Shown: one piece after another, positions 1 through 6,945 of the stretch
How positions within the stretch are numbered: the first letter of the stretch is position 1
Layout of the letters: every line of letters starts with the position of its first letter
DNA from: Verrucomicrobiia bacterium
Lineage (GTDB): Bacteria; Verrucomicrobiota; Verrucomicrobiia; Verrucomicrobiales; Akkermansiaceae
Reading direction: 5' to 3'
DNA length: 9,801 nt
Assembly: GCA_947460915.1 (NCBI GenBank)
Contig: CANHKJ010000100.1
Span: forward strand, 1-9,801
Translations under genes and position numbers: made by a program
The notes under the pieces: model-generated
Told to the model about the DNA's origin: nothing
The model's database searches: none
Seen by the model: the letters and a program-made list of their open reading frames with translations, nothing else

Positions 1-975
1 CACGGAGTGCATGCAGCGCAGTGGGAGTGAGACAAGAGCGCTGGGCACGCCATCGCGGGTGTGAAAAATCGCGTCGGTATCGGTGCCGGAAAAGCGACTA
101 GTTGCCTCGTGCTGGACTTCGATTTTTTCGGCTTTGGCGACTTTCATCAATCTCTCCACCACCAGCGGGTGATTGGACGAACCGTGACTCAGAGACGGTC
201 CGCCACCGAGCGTGACTTTGCCATATTTCGCGTAGTCGAGGCCTGGGGTATCCGTGGCGTGGGTGACATCAAGGCAGGCGCAGACATCGGGCATTAGGCG
301 ATGTGTCGCCATCATCGCGCCGTTGCCACCGATTTCTTCTTGCACGGCATTGAGGCAGATCAAGGTGAAATCGGGTCGCTTTTTCTGTGCGGCGAGTTTT
401 TTCATCACTTGTGCAATGATGTAGCTGCCGAGTCGATTGTCGAGTGCACGACCGACTAGACGCTTGTTCGCCATTTCAAAAGGTCCGTCGTAATAAACGG
501 CAACATGGCCGACGCGCAGGCCCATCTCCTTGACTTCCTTCGCACTGGAGGCTCCGACATCGACCCACAAATCGTGAACTGCTGGGGCTTTCTCGGAGCC
601 CAATTCATCGCGACGCAAATGGATCGCAGTATTGCCAATGATGCCCGTGACTTCGCCCTTGTCGCCGAGGATGCGCAGTCGTCTGCCACGGCCCGTAGCC
701 GAATCGCTACCACCTACGCGATCAATGCGCAGGAAGCCATTGTCATCGATGTGCTTGATCATGTAGCCAATTTCATCGGCATGAGCTTCCAGCATCACAG
801 TGCGCTCGCTGTTGCCCTTAAGAATCGCCCAAGTGGAGCCGTAGCTATCGCAAGTGACTTCATCGGCGAACTTGCGGGTGTAGTTGGCCCAGACCCGCTG
901 ACCCGGCATTTCAAAGCCCGTCGGGCTAGGTGTTTGCAAGAGTTCCAACAAAAAGTTTTTTTCTTCCGATTTCAT
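1..975 (-). CDS. M42 family metallo-aminopeptidase (3' end outside window)
   Basis: This is a cytosolic dinuclear-metal aminopeptidase of the M42 (TET / FrvX / glutamyl-aminopeptidase-like) family, which trims N-terminal residues from peptides and usually forms large dodecamers. The minus frame is open to the window edge, giving 325 residues; family members have about 340-360, so roughly the last 30 are missing. All expected metal and catalytic residues are visible: His65 and Asp67 in AHADEIG, bridging Asp179 in RALDNRLG, Glu213 (general base) and Glu214 in VQEEIGGNG, Asp236 in CLDVTHATDT and His323 in LRCMHS. These positions agree closely with known TET peptidases. The last motif has Cys where Tyr is common (PLRYMHS). 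I chose ATG 975 because MKSEEKNFLLELLQTPSPTG matches the usual N-terminus; an in-frame ATG at 1014 would add 13 residues. Neither start has a Shine-Dalgarno motif. It is divergent from tilS and has no visible functional link to it. Confidence 0.93.
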   Translation of the reverse strand, partial: MKSEEKNFLLELLQTPSPTGFEMPGQRVWANYTRKFADEVTCDSYGSTWAILKGNSERTVMLEAHADEIGYMIKHIDDNGFLRIDRVGGSDSATGRGRRLRILGDKGEVTGIIGNTAIHLRRDELGSEKAPAVHDLWVDVGASSAKEVKEMGLRVGHVAVYYDGPFEMANKRLVGRALDNRLGSYIIAQVMKKLAAQKKRPDFTLICLNAVQEEIGGNGAMMATHRLMPDVCACLDVTHATDTPGLDYAKYGKVTLGGGPSLSHGSSNHPLVVERLMKVAKAEKIEVQHEATSRFSGTDTDAIFHTRDGVPSALVSLPLRCMHSV

Positions 976-1098
976 AAGGGCCGATGTGCGCAAGTGCAAG
1001 AACTGGTCTAGCATCAATTCCCAGAAATGCACGCAAAAACTGGAGGTGAGGAGTGGAAGGGGATACTGATAGCTACCTGAGGATTGCGTAAGAAGTCA

Positions 1099-1126
1099 TT
1101 GCCAATAAGCGTAAGCGCCTTATGCT
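1099..1126 (+). promoter_or_regulatory. Candidate sigma-70 promoter for tilS with inverted repeat in spacer
   Basis: TTGCCA at 1099-1104 (one mismatch to TTGACA) is followed after 16 bases by TATGCT at 1121-1126 (two mismatches to TATAAT). The predicted transcription start would fall at about 1133, on the GTG start of tilS itself, so the mRNA would be leaderless. The spacer contains an imperfect inverted repeat, ATAAGCG / CGC-c-TTAT (1105-1123), that could be an operator or could be chance. This is a consensus match only; the -10 is mediocre. Confidence 0.4.
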
Positions 1127-1132
1127 GGTGGG

Positions 1133-2083
1133 GTGTTTGATGGTTTGCTGGCAGCGGTAAGGGCGATGGGATGGACGGGGAGAAATCTTCTCGTCGGGGT
1201 CTCGGGAGGGGCTGACTCGGTGGCGTTATTTTTTGCGCTGCGTGAGGCGGGTTGTTTGATGCATGTGTTGCATGTCAATCATTTGCTGCGCGGTGAGGAA
1301 TCGGAAAGGGATGAGGCTTTTGTGCGTGAACTTTGCGATAGATATGAGGTGCCGATTTCTGTGCTTCGGGTGGATGTGGCTGCGAGGGCTGTGGAGACTC
1401 GTGAATCCATGGAAACTTGCGCGCGGCAGGTGCGCTTGGAGTTTTTTGCGGAAGAGCAGGAACGACTTGGCGCGCATGCTGTTGTGCTGGCGCATCATGC
1501 GGATGATCAGGTGGAAACCATGCTGTGGAATGTGCTGCGCGGATCGCATGGATGGAAGGGCATGCATGCGGAACAGCAGTTGCACGTGGGCGCAAGGAAT
1601 TTGACCTTGTTGCGGCCCTTTTTGGGGCTTCGAGCAGCGGAATTGCGTGAGTATTTGCGCGAAAGGAATCAGGCTTGGTGTGAGGACTCGACGAATGGGC
1701 AAGCGATCGCGGTGCGGAATCGATTGCGCAATGAGGCCTTGCCTTTGCTTGCGGAAATTGCAGGCCGCGATGTCGTTCCGATTTTGTTGCCGCAGCTGGA
1801 CTCTCAAGAGGAGGATCGGCAAGTATCGGATTGGTTGTGGGCGCAGGCCGCAGCGGTGGATCCGCAGGGTCGATTGCATGTGCCGCGGATGCGTGAATTA
1901 CCAGAAGGCGTGCAGTTGCTGGTGATCCGGCGTTTTCTCACGGAAGCGGGAATCTCGTCGCTGTCGCGAGAGTTGCTTTTGCGATGTCGTGCTCTCATCG
2001 ATGATCAACAAGAGCATCGAGTGAACTTACCTGAAGGGCGCTTTTTTCAACGCCGCGAGGGGCGTTTGTTTGTATTAGAGTGA
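1133..2083 (+). CDS. tilS: tRNA(Ile)-lysidine synthetase TilS (short form)
   Basis: TilS uses ATP and lysine to convert C34 of the CAU anticodon of tRNA-Ile2 to lysidine, so that it reads AUA and is charged with isoleucine; it is normally essential. The 316-residue product has the N-type ATP-pyrophosphatase P-loop SGGADS at residues 24-29, the HHADDQVET motif at 121-129, the LLRPFLGLRAAELREYL segment at about 159-175 and the WCEDSTN motif at 182-188 followed by RNRLRNEALPLL. The length matches the short TilS type (as in Aquifex), lacking the C-terminal domain of the roughly 430-residue E. coli enzyme. The start is GTG at 1133, which leaves the usual 20 or so residues before the P-loop; ATG 1166 is a poorer alternative. 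No Shine-Dalgarno motif precedes it. Codon third positions are rich in G (many TTG, GTG and GCG), unlike most neighbours. It converges on rhaB. Confidence 0.96.
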   Translation: MFDGLLAAVRAMGWTGRNLLVGVSGGADSVALFFALREAGCLMHVLHVNHLLRGEESERDEAFVRELCDRYEVPISVLRVDVAARAVETRESMETCARQVRLEFFAEEQERLGAHAVVLAHHADDQVETMLWNVLRGSHGWKGMHAEQQLHVGARNLTLLRPFLGLRAAELREYLRERNQAWCEDSTNGQAIAVRNRLRNEALPLLAEIAGRDVVPILLPQLDSQEEDRQVSDWLWAQAAAVDPQGRLHVPRMRELPEGVQLLVIRRFLTEAGISSLSRELLLRCRALIDDQQEHRVNLPEGRFFQRREGRLFVLE

Positions 2084-2096
2084 TGCGTTTATGGAA

Positions 2097-2123
2097 GAGT
2101 TATTACCTCTACCCCGATAACTC
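2097..2123. terminator. Weak hairpin between convergent tilS and rhaB
   Basis: GAGTTAT (2097-2103) and ATAACTC (2117-2123) form a perfect 7-bp inverted repeat with a 13-base loop in the 71-base gap between the convergent tilS and rhaB stops. A shared bidirectional terminator is expected here. However, the stem is AT-rich and no T-run follows on either strand, so this is only a candidate. Confidence 0.2.
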
Positions 2124-2154
2124 CTAACATTTCACCCATAAATCTGCCTTACTC

Positions 2155-3633
2155 TCACCCTGCGGTGATTTGTAGGAACTGGGCATATGCATCGGCCCAA
2201 GCGGCGGAATCGGTAGGCGTGTAGGTTTTAAATTCGAATGAGCGCTTGATCAATTCCCGCGCGGCTTGCATATTCGGCAGATCACCGGTGGCGATCATTT
2301 GCACGGCAATGTTGCCACAGGAAGTCGCTTCAATCGGGCCGGCGATGACCTCGATGCCTAGCGCATCAGCCGTTGCCTGCGCGAGGTGGGCATTCTGGAT
2401 ACCGCCGCCGCCGACGTGGAGTCGAGCAAATTCGTGACCGCTGAGGGCTTTGATTTTGTCGTATGTGACGCGGTACTTGAGCGCGATGGAGTCTGTGGCG
2501 ATGCGTAGGATTTTTCCTTTGACTATGGGCACTGCTTGACCTGTGGCGCGGCAGTATTCTTGGATTTTTTCGGGCATGTCGCCGGGGGTGGAAAAACTCG
2601 GGTGGTCGGGATCGATGAAAGCAGTAAAAGCTGGTGCCTCGATGGCAAGCTCGGCGAGTGCTGCGTAGTCGAGGTCTTCGCCATCGATCGCCCATTGACG
2701 TTTGCATTCCTGAATGAGCCAGAGCCCAGAGATGTTTTTGAGGAATCGCACGCTGCCGGAGTGTCCGAGTTCGTTGCAGAAGCCTGCTTCAAAAGCGGCA
2801 TCGTTGGTGATTGCCTGCGGGGTTTCGAGGCCCATGATCGACCATGTGCCAGAGGACAACCAGAGATTGTCATCACTGGTGAGTGGGATGCCAGCGACGG
2901 CGGATGCGGTGTCGTGGCTCGCAGAAGCGATGACTGGGATGTTGGCCTTGCCGATAAAATCTGCAACTTCTTCGCGGATCGGGCCGAGCACGGTGCCGGG
3001 TTCGACGACATTGCCGAAAATCTTGCGCGGCAGACCAAGAGCATCAATCACGGGCCATGCCCAATCATTTTCATGAGGGTCAAATAGCTGAGAAGTCGAG
3101 GCCAAGGTACGCTCGTTCGCCATCACGCCCGTGAGCCAATAGGCTAACAGATCGGGAATGAAAAGCAGGCGCTCAGCTTGCAACAGGGAAGGGGAGTTGC
3201 GGAGTTTTTCGGCGAGCAGGTGGAGGGAACTATTGTAGAAATTGGTGCGCAGGCCGGTGTGCTGATAGACTTCTCGTTCGCTCATGCGCTGGTGCATTTC
3301 CTCAGCCATGCCCTCGAAACGCGCATCGCGGTATTGGTGTGGCATGCCTAACAGACGACCACCTGCATCGAGCAATCCAAAGTCGCAACCCCAGGTGTCA
3401 ATCCCGATCGAGCAGATGCGATCACCGTAGGTGTGAACCGCTTTGCGCAAGCCATCGAGGATGTCGCGGTAGAGTCCAACGATGTTCCAATATGAGCCAC
3501 CGGGGAGGTCGGTGCCGGGATTGGAAAAGCGATGGACTTCTTCGAGGTAGAGATGCGAGAGATCTGTCTTAGCGGCGATGATGCGGCCTGAACCAGCACC
3601 GAGATCGATGGAGAGATATACTTTTTTTGCCAT
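2155..3633 (-). CDS. rhaB: Rhamnulokinase RhaB (FGGY sugar kinase)
   Basis: RhaB phosphorylates L-rhamnulose with ATP to L-rhamnulose 1-phosphate, the second step of L-rhamnose catabolism, in the cytosol. The 492 residues are close to the 489 of E. coli RhaB. Visible motifs are the N-terminal phosphate-binding loop DLGAGSGR (10-17), the rhamnulokinase-like GIDTWGCDFGLLD (77-89) with YRDARFEGM after it, the catalytic-base segment ASHDTASAV with Asp241, LSSGTWSIMG (259-268) and the glycine-rich ATP motif HVGGGGIQNAHLAQATADAL (406-425). The DTWGCDFGLLD and SHDTASAV blocks favour rhamnulokinase over xylulokinase or gluconokinase; a related deoxy-sugar kinase such as fuculokinase is the main alternative. 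No rhaA, rhaD, transporter or regulator gene is in the window, so it is isolated from its pathway. It begins 47 bases after the clpX stop with no terminator between, so co-transcription with clpX is possible. The start ATG has no Shine-Dalgarno motif. Confidence 0.92.
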   Translation of the reverse strand: MAKKVYLSIDLGAGSGRIIAAKTDLSHLYLEEVHRFSNPGTDLPGGSYWNIVGLYRDILDGLRKAVHTYGDRICSIGIDTWGCDFGLLDAGGRLLGMPHQYRDARFEGMAEEMHQRMSEREVYQHTGLRTNFYNSSLHLLAEKLRNSPSLLQAERLLFIPDLLAYWLTGVMANERTLASTSQLFDPHENDWAWPVIDALGLPRKIFGNVVEPGTVLGPIREEVADFIGKANIPVIASASHDTASAVAGIPLTSDDNLWLSSGTWSIMGLETPQAITNDAAFEAGFCNELGHSGSVRFLKNISGLWLIQECKRQWAIDGEDLDYAALAELAIEAPAFTAFIDPDHPSFSTPGDMPEKIQEYCRATGQAVPIVKGKILRIATDSIALKYRVTYDKIKALSGHEFARLHVGGGGIQNAHLAQATADALGIEVIAGPIEATSCGNIAVQMIATGDLPNMQAARELIKRSFEFKTYTPTDSAAWADAYAQFLQITAG

Positions 3634-3680
3634 AGGTAAATGGTGGGAAAGGAATAGGGGGAGCTGTGCGGTGAGTGATT

Positions 3681-4961
3681 TTACGCGGCGTCTTCGCTAT
3701 TGTCCGAGCGGCGTTTTTTGATCGTCGGTGGTTTTTCGCCGGTGATTGATTGGCGAGTGATGGTGATCATTTCTACATCATTACGCGAGGGGATTTCATA
3801 CATGATGTCGAGCATGATGCGCTCAAAGATCGAACGCAGGGCACGAGCTCCAGTGCCGCGTTTGATCGCTTCCTCGGCAAAGGCGCGAAGGGCATCGCGG
3901 GTGACGTTGAGCTTGACGTTGTTGAGCGAGAGTTGCTTGGCGTATTGCTTGCAAAGGGCGTTCTTGGGCTCGGTGAGAATGCTGATGAGTTCGTCCTCCG
4001 TGAGTTTGCGCAGAGAGGAAATGACGGGCAGACGGCCAATGAATTCGGGGATCAAACCGAAGTGCAAAAGGTCTTCTGGCACAGTCAGTTCGAGTATGTT
4101 TTTGTTAGGATCAAGGCCTTCAATCTCTGTGCCGCTGGCATGGAAACCAAGGGTGTTTTTGCCGAGGCGACGACGTATTTTGTCTTCGAGGCCAACAAAT
4201 GCTCCACCGCAAATGAAAAGGATCTTCTCGGTGTTGACCTGGATGTATTCTTGTTGCGGATGCTTGCGACCGCCTTGCGGGGGCACGTTGCAGATGGTGC
4301 CTTCGAGAATTTTTAGAAGTGCTTGCTGCACACCCTCACCAGAGACATCGCGGGTGATCGAGACGTTTTCTGTTTTGCGACCGATTTTATCTATCTCATC
4401 AACGTAAATGATGCCACGCTCGGCCTTTGAAACATCGAAGTCTGCGGCTTGGAGCAAGCGCAAGATGATGTTTTCGACGTCTTCGCCCACATATCCAGCT
4501 TCGGTGAGCGTGGTGGCATCGACGATGCAAAATGGCACATCGAGTGAACGAGCAAGTGTCCGAGCGAGTAGAGTTTTGCCCGAACCTGTAGGTCCGAGAA
4601 GAAGCACGTTGGATTTTTCGATTTCGACGCCTTCGTATTCTTTGGCATCAGCACCAGTGGGCTGATTGAGGCGTTGGTAGTGATTGTAAACGGCGACCGA
4701 GAGGACTTTTTTGGCATGCTCTTGGCCGATGACATGGAGGTCGAGCTGAGCACGGATTTCTGCCGGAGTGGGCAAATGCTGGCGTTTGGCCTTATTGCCT
4801 TTCTGTGGTTCGGCGGCGCGGAGTTCTTTGTCGAGAATCGAGACACAGAGATCGACGCATTCGTTGCAAATGTACACGCCGGGACCAGCGATGAGCTTTT
4901 TGACTTCAGAGTGTCCTTTTCCGCAGAAGGAACACATGGATAAATTGGAGGAACGTGCCAT
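3681..4961 (-). CDS. clpX: ATP-dependent Clp protease ATP-binding subunit ClpX
   Basis: ClpX is the hexameric AAA+ unfoldase that recognises tagged proteins, unfolds them and feeds them to the ClpP peptidase; it also remodels complexes alone. The 426-residue product has every hallmark: an N-terminal zinc-binding domain with Cys10, Cys13, Cys32 and Cys35; Walker A GPTGSGKT (123-130); pore-1 loop GYVG (156-159); Walker B IIYVDE (184-189); RKH pore loop (232-234); the ClpP-docking LGF tripeptide (271-273); the arginine-finger segment EFIGRLP (306-312); and the sensor-2 block GTGARALRSIFE. The docking tripeptide implies a ClpP partner, but neither clpP nor tig is adjacent, unlike the common tig-clpP-clpX order. 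Instead hpt lies 117 bases upstream and rhaB 47 bases downstream on the same strand. A short hairpin (4973-4987) precedes the ATG, which has no Shine-Dalgarno motif. Confidence 0.98.
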   Translation of the reverse strand: MARSSNLSMCSFCGKGHSEVKKLIAGPGVYICNECVDLCVSILDKELRAAEPQKGNKAKRQHLPTPAEIRAQLDLHVIGQEHAKKVLSVAVYNHYQRLNQPTGADAKEYEGVEIEKSNVLLLGPTGSGKTLLARTLARSLDVPFCIVDATTLTEAGYVGEDVENIILRLLQAADFDVSKAERGIIYVDEIDKIGRKTENVSITRDVSGEGVQQALLKILEGTICNVPPQGGRKHPQQEYIQVNTEKILFICGGAFVGLEDKIRRRLGKNTLGFHASGTEIEGLDPNKNILELTVPEDLLHFGLIPEFIGRLPVISSLRKLTEDELISILTEPKNALCKQYAKQLSLNNVKLNVTRDALRAFAEEAIKRGTGARALRSIFERIMLDIMYEIPSRNDVEMITITRQSITGEKPPTIKKRRSDNSEDAA

Positions 4962-4972
4962 GAGATGAGTTT

Positions 4973-4987
4973 GCTGGTCCGGCCAGC
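4973..4987 (-). other. Small hairpin just upstream of clpX start
   Basis: Read on the minus strand, GCTGG-CCGGA-CCAGC forms a 5-bp GC-rich stem with a 5-base loop, ending 11 bases before the clpX ATG. If clpX is transcribed from upstream, the hairpin would lie where the initiating ribosome binds. It has no following T-run and is too short to be a convincing terminator. It could be chance. Confidence 0.25.
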
Positions 4988-5078
4988 TTAATCGATCTTA
5001 GCCTGACGACAAGGTGAAATCTTGGCATGGCAAGAAAATCCACAACGCAAGAAAATGCGGTTATTTTCCCCATCGAAA

Positions 5079-5621
5079 TTAGCCCTTGAGCACTCCCACG
5101 AAGGGCAGATTGCGATAGCGGCCTTTGTAGTCGAGGCCGTATCCGACCACAAACTCATCGCCGATCTCGAAGCCTACGTAATCCGCCTGCACATCCTCGG
5201 CGCGCACTTTATCTTTAGCAAGCAAAACCCCTGTGTGAACGGCGATGCAGCCCTCTTCCATCAATCGCTCGGCCACACTCTTGAGAGTGCGTCCGGTATC
5301 AAGAATGTCATCGAGTAAAAGCACATGCCGCCCTTTGACATCTGGGAGCGCATGATCAAGAAATTTCACCGTACCGCTGCTCTCAGTGCCGCCGTGGTAG
5401 CTGGCGACGTTGAGGCACTCGATCTCTAACGGACGAGGAATCCGGCGCAACAAATCAGCGGCGAAAACAAAGGCTCCTTTGAGCAAAACGATCGCTACAA
5501 TCGGCCCAGGCGGGAACTCGCGATCGATTTCCACGGCCATCGCGTCGAGACGTTTTTCGATGACTTTTTCGTCAATGAGCACGCGCTCAACGTCTTCACG
5601 AAGTCCGATTTCTGGTTTCAT
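5079..5621 (-). CDS. hpt: Hypoxanthine phosphoribosyltransferase
   Basis: This enzyme salvages hypoxanthine (and usually guanine) with PRPP to give IMP and GMP. The 180-residue length is typical of bacterial type I HPRTs. The PRPP-binding signature LLLDDILDTGRTL is at 101-113, with the acidic pair Asp104-Asp105. The PPi-loop segment LLKGAFVFAADLLRR is at 46-60, the flexible-loop region ASYHGGTESSGTVKF at 73-87, and the base-pocket region ends in VGFEIGDEFVVGYGLDY. The ATG overlaps the stop of the upstream FtsB-like gene in an ATGA arrangement (5618-5621), so the two are almost surely translationally coupled; no separate ribosome-binding motif is present. In Firmicutes hprT follows tilS near divIC, and here the DivIC-like gene is directly attached. 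A xanthine- or guanine-specific relative is a less likely alternative. Confidence 0.95.
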   Translation of the reverse strand: MKPEIGLREDVERVLIDEKVIEKRLDAMAVEIDREFPPGPIVAIVLLKGAFVFAADLLRRIPRPLEIECLNVASYHGGTESSGTVKFLDHALPDVKGRHVLLLDDILDTGRTLKSVAERLMEEGCIAVHTGVLLAKDKVRAEDVQADYVGFEIGDEFVVGYGLDYKGRYRNLPFVGVLKG

Positions 5622-5959
5622 TCGCGTTCGATGCGGAAAATGGTTTCACCAGGGCGATACCACGGCAAACGATCCCGAGCTTGGATTTCGAGATAAGTCG
5701 GATCGTTTTTCAAAGATTCGAGCGTGATCTCTATGTTTTCAAGGAATTCTGTGGATTGAGCCTCGCGTTCGAGAGTGCTGGCGAGCTGTTGCTGAAGTGT
5801 CTGGAGTTGTTTCTTTTGCGGCAAGTAGCTGACGAAAAAACCCACTGCTAAGCAAAGTAAAATCACCGCAAACAGCGCACGGTTCGTCGCCTGAATCACG
5901 CGTGTATGCGCCTTCAAACGACGGACATTTTTCCGTGTGTTGACGATTTTTCGAGCCAT
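5618..5959 (-). CDS. FtsB/DivIC-like septum formation initiator protein
   Basis: This is a small bitopic cell-division protein of the FtsB/DivIC family, which pairs with FtsL and FtsQ (DivIB) in the divisome. In 113 residues it shows a basic cytoplasmic N-terminus (residues 1-26, rich in Arg and Lys), one transmembrane helix at about 28-46 (LFAVILLCLAVGFFVSYL region), and a coiled coil at about 48-86 rich in Gln, Leu and Glu. It ends with the family's C-terminal block DPTYLEIQARDRLPWYRPGE (86-105), where DP..E..ARD.L....PGE is conserved. The only plausible start is ATG 5959: no in-frame ATG or GTG lies nearby upstream, and the next Met is absent. A near-consensus promoter ends only 12 bases before it, so the mRNA would have a leader of about 6 bases. 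The gene overlaps hpt by four bases. Family assignment rests on architecture and the C-terminal motif; FtsB versus DivIC naming cannot be settled. Confidence 0.85.
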   Translation of the reverse strand: MARKIVNTRKNVRRLKAHTRVIQATNRALFAVILLCLAVGFFVSYLPQKKQLQTLQQQLASTLEREAQSTEFLENIEITLESLKNDPTYLEIQARDRLPWYRPGETIFRIERE

Positions 5960-5971
5960 CTTTGCACGCGC

Positions 5972-6000
5972 ATCATACCTTAGTTAAGTAATGTTGCCAA
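5972..6000 (-). promoter_or_regulatory. Strong sigma-70-like promoter for the ftsB-like/hpt operon
   Basis: On the minus strand, TTGGCA (6000-5995) and TATGAT (5977-5972) are separated by exactly 17 bases, and each has one mismatch to consensus. Transcription would begin near 5965, about six bases before the ATG at 5959. This is the best promoter match seen by eye in the window and lies in the divergent spacer 5960-6084. Confidence 0.65.
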
Positions 6001-6084
6001 TAAAGAACTTAGAAAATTAACATTTGCTCGATCATTTCTCGAAAATGGTTGCAGCAAGCGATTGCTTTTCGGTAGCTTCGTGTT

Positions 6085-6933
6085 GTGAGAGGTCCATGGA
6101 ATTGGCGAGTGATCATCAAGGGGCTCGCTGCATTACTGGTTATGGTATTCGCCTTGGCGACATGCCAGAGTCGTTTCATTTATTTTCCTCGCCCCTATGA
6201 TGCAACACACGTGCAGCGATGGCAGAAATTGACACAAGGAGAAGTGCTGGCCTATGACACATCGGCAGGCAAGCAGCAGGCCTATTTATTTCAGCCGATT
6301 TCTCGCAGTAAACCTCAGCATTTGTGGCTTGTATGTGCGGGAAATGGCAGTGTCGCCACAGATTGGACTGTTTTCCTCAACAATGGGCCGCCACGAGAGG
6401 ATGCTTATCTTTTGATCGATTACCCAGGCTATGGGGCAAATGATGGTGCGCCGAGCCCAGGCAAGATTCGTGAGTCGATTGCGAAGGCGCTGCTGTTAGC
6501 AAGAAATCGACTGGGCTGGGATGAGAAAACGTTGAGCGAGCGTGGTAGGTTTTTTGGTCATAGTTTGGGGGCGGCGAGCGCACTGATCGGGGCTGATGAT
6601 GCTGGGATATCGCGGGGCGTGTTGCTGGCGCCCTTCACCAGCACCATGGAGATGACGAAAGAAGTTTTGGGCGTGAATCTTGGTTTCATCTTGTGGCATC
6701 GCTTTGATAATGTGGCCAAGCTGGAGAGTATCACGGGGGACTCAGCGGCAAAGGTGGAAATTTTTCATGGTATGGCCGATCCGGTCATTCCGTATCGTAT
6801 GTCTGAGAGTTTGCAGAAAATCGCTCCTGATTGTATTACTCTTCACCTTGTTCCTCAGGGTGGGCACAATGATTTGCAGGAAATCCATCAGCGGGAAATC
6901 ATTGAGGCCATGCAACGTGTAAGCGAACCTTAG
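6085..6933 (+). CDS. Membrane-anchored alpha/beta hydrolase
   Basis: This is a serine hydrolase of the alpha/beta fold, 282 residues, of unknown substrate. The N-terminus has a basic start and a hydrophobic stretch (about residues 10-27, IIKGLAALLVMVFALATC), followed by SRFIYFPRPYD, a segment typical of membrane-tethered BEM46/YfhR-like hydrolases. The LAT-Cys27 end resembles a lipobox but with Thr at -1, so a lipoprotein is only possible. The catalytic triad is clear: Ser160 in the elbow GHSLG (158-162), Asp232 in HGMADPVIP and His261 in QGGHNDL. AGNGS (85-89) probably supplies the oxyanion site, and LLIDYPGYGANDG (109-121) is the usual strand-4 region. The start is GTG at 6085 without a Shine-Dalgarno motif. 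rfbB starts 12 bases after its stop, so co-transcription is likely. The neighbours suggest, but do not show, an envelope lipid or glycan ester as substrate. Codon third positions are G-rich, like tilS. Confidence 0.85.
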   Translation: MRGPWNWRVIIKGLAALLVMVFALATCQSRFIYFPRPYDATHVQRWQKLTQGEVLAYDTSAGKQQAYLFQPISRSKPQHLWLVCAGNGSVATDWTVFLNNGPPREDAYLLIDYPGYGANDGAPSPGKIRESIAKALLLARNRLGWDEKTLSERGRFFGHSLGAASALIGADDAGISRGVLLAPFTSTMEMTKEVLGVNLGFILWHRFDNVAKLESITGDSAAKVEIFHGMADPVIPYRMSESLQKIAPDCITLHLVPQGGHNDLQEIHQREIIEAMQRVSEP

Positions 6934-6945
6934 GCTCATCGAATC

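Noticed and set aside
505..1011. 168-residue plus-strand open frame opposite the M42 peptidase
   Set aside because: The minus frame carries all M42 metal ligands and catalytic residues; the plus frame has no recognisable motif and is an antisense shadow.
1226..1879. 217-residue minus-strand open frame inside tilS
   Set aside because: It lies opposite well-conserved TilS motifs and has a composition rich in His, Arg and Gln without domain character.
2536..3087. 183-residue plus-strand open frame opposite rhaB
   Set aside because: It is antisense to the catalytic region of rhamnulokinase and has no start signal or motif.
3700..4407. 235-residue plus-strand open frame opposite clpX
   Set aside because: ClpX on the other strand is certain; the Ser/Arg-rich translation is typical of an antisense frame of a conserved gene.
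1099..6003. Shared 10-base string TTGCCAATAA in both divergent spacers (about 1099 and 5994), considered as a common regulator site
   Set aside because: It overlaps the proposed -35 boxes in opposite orientations, and one 10-base match in 10 kb with AT-rich spacers is weak evidence.
6051..6066. AGCAA-GCGA-TTGCT small palindrome before the hydrolase, considered as a terminator or operator
   Set aside because: The stem is only 5 bp and AT-rich, the T-run is short, and it lies just upstream of a start codon where termination makes no sense.
5960..6084. Search for a plus-strand promoter for the hydrolase in the divergent spacer
   Set aside because: The best pair (TTGCAG, 18 bases, TAGCTT) matches the -10 consensus at only three positions, so I do not call it.
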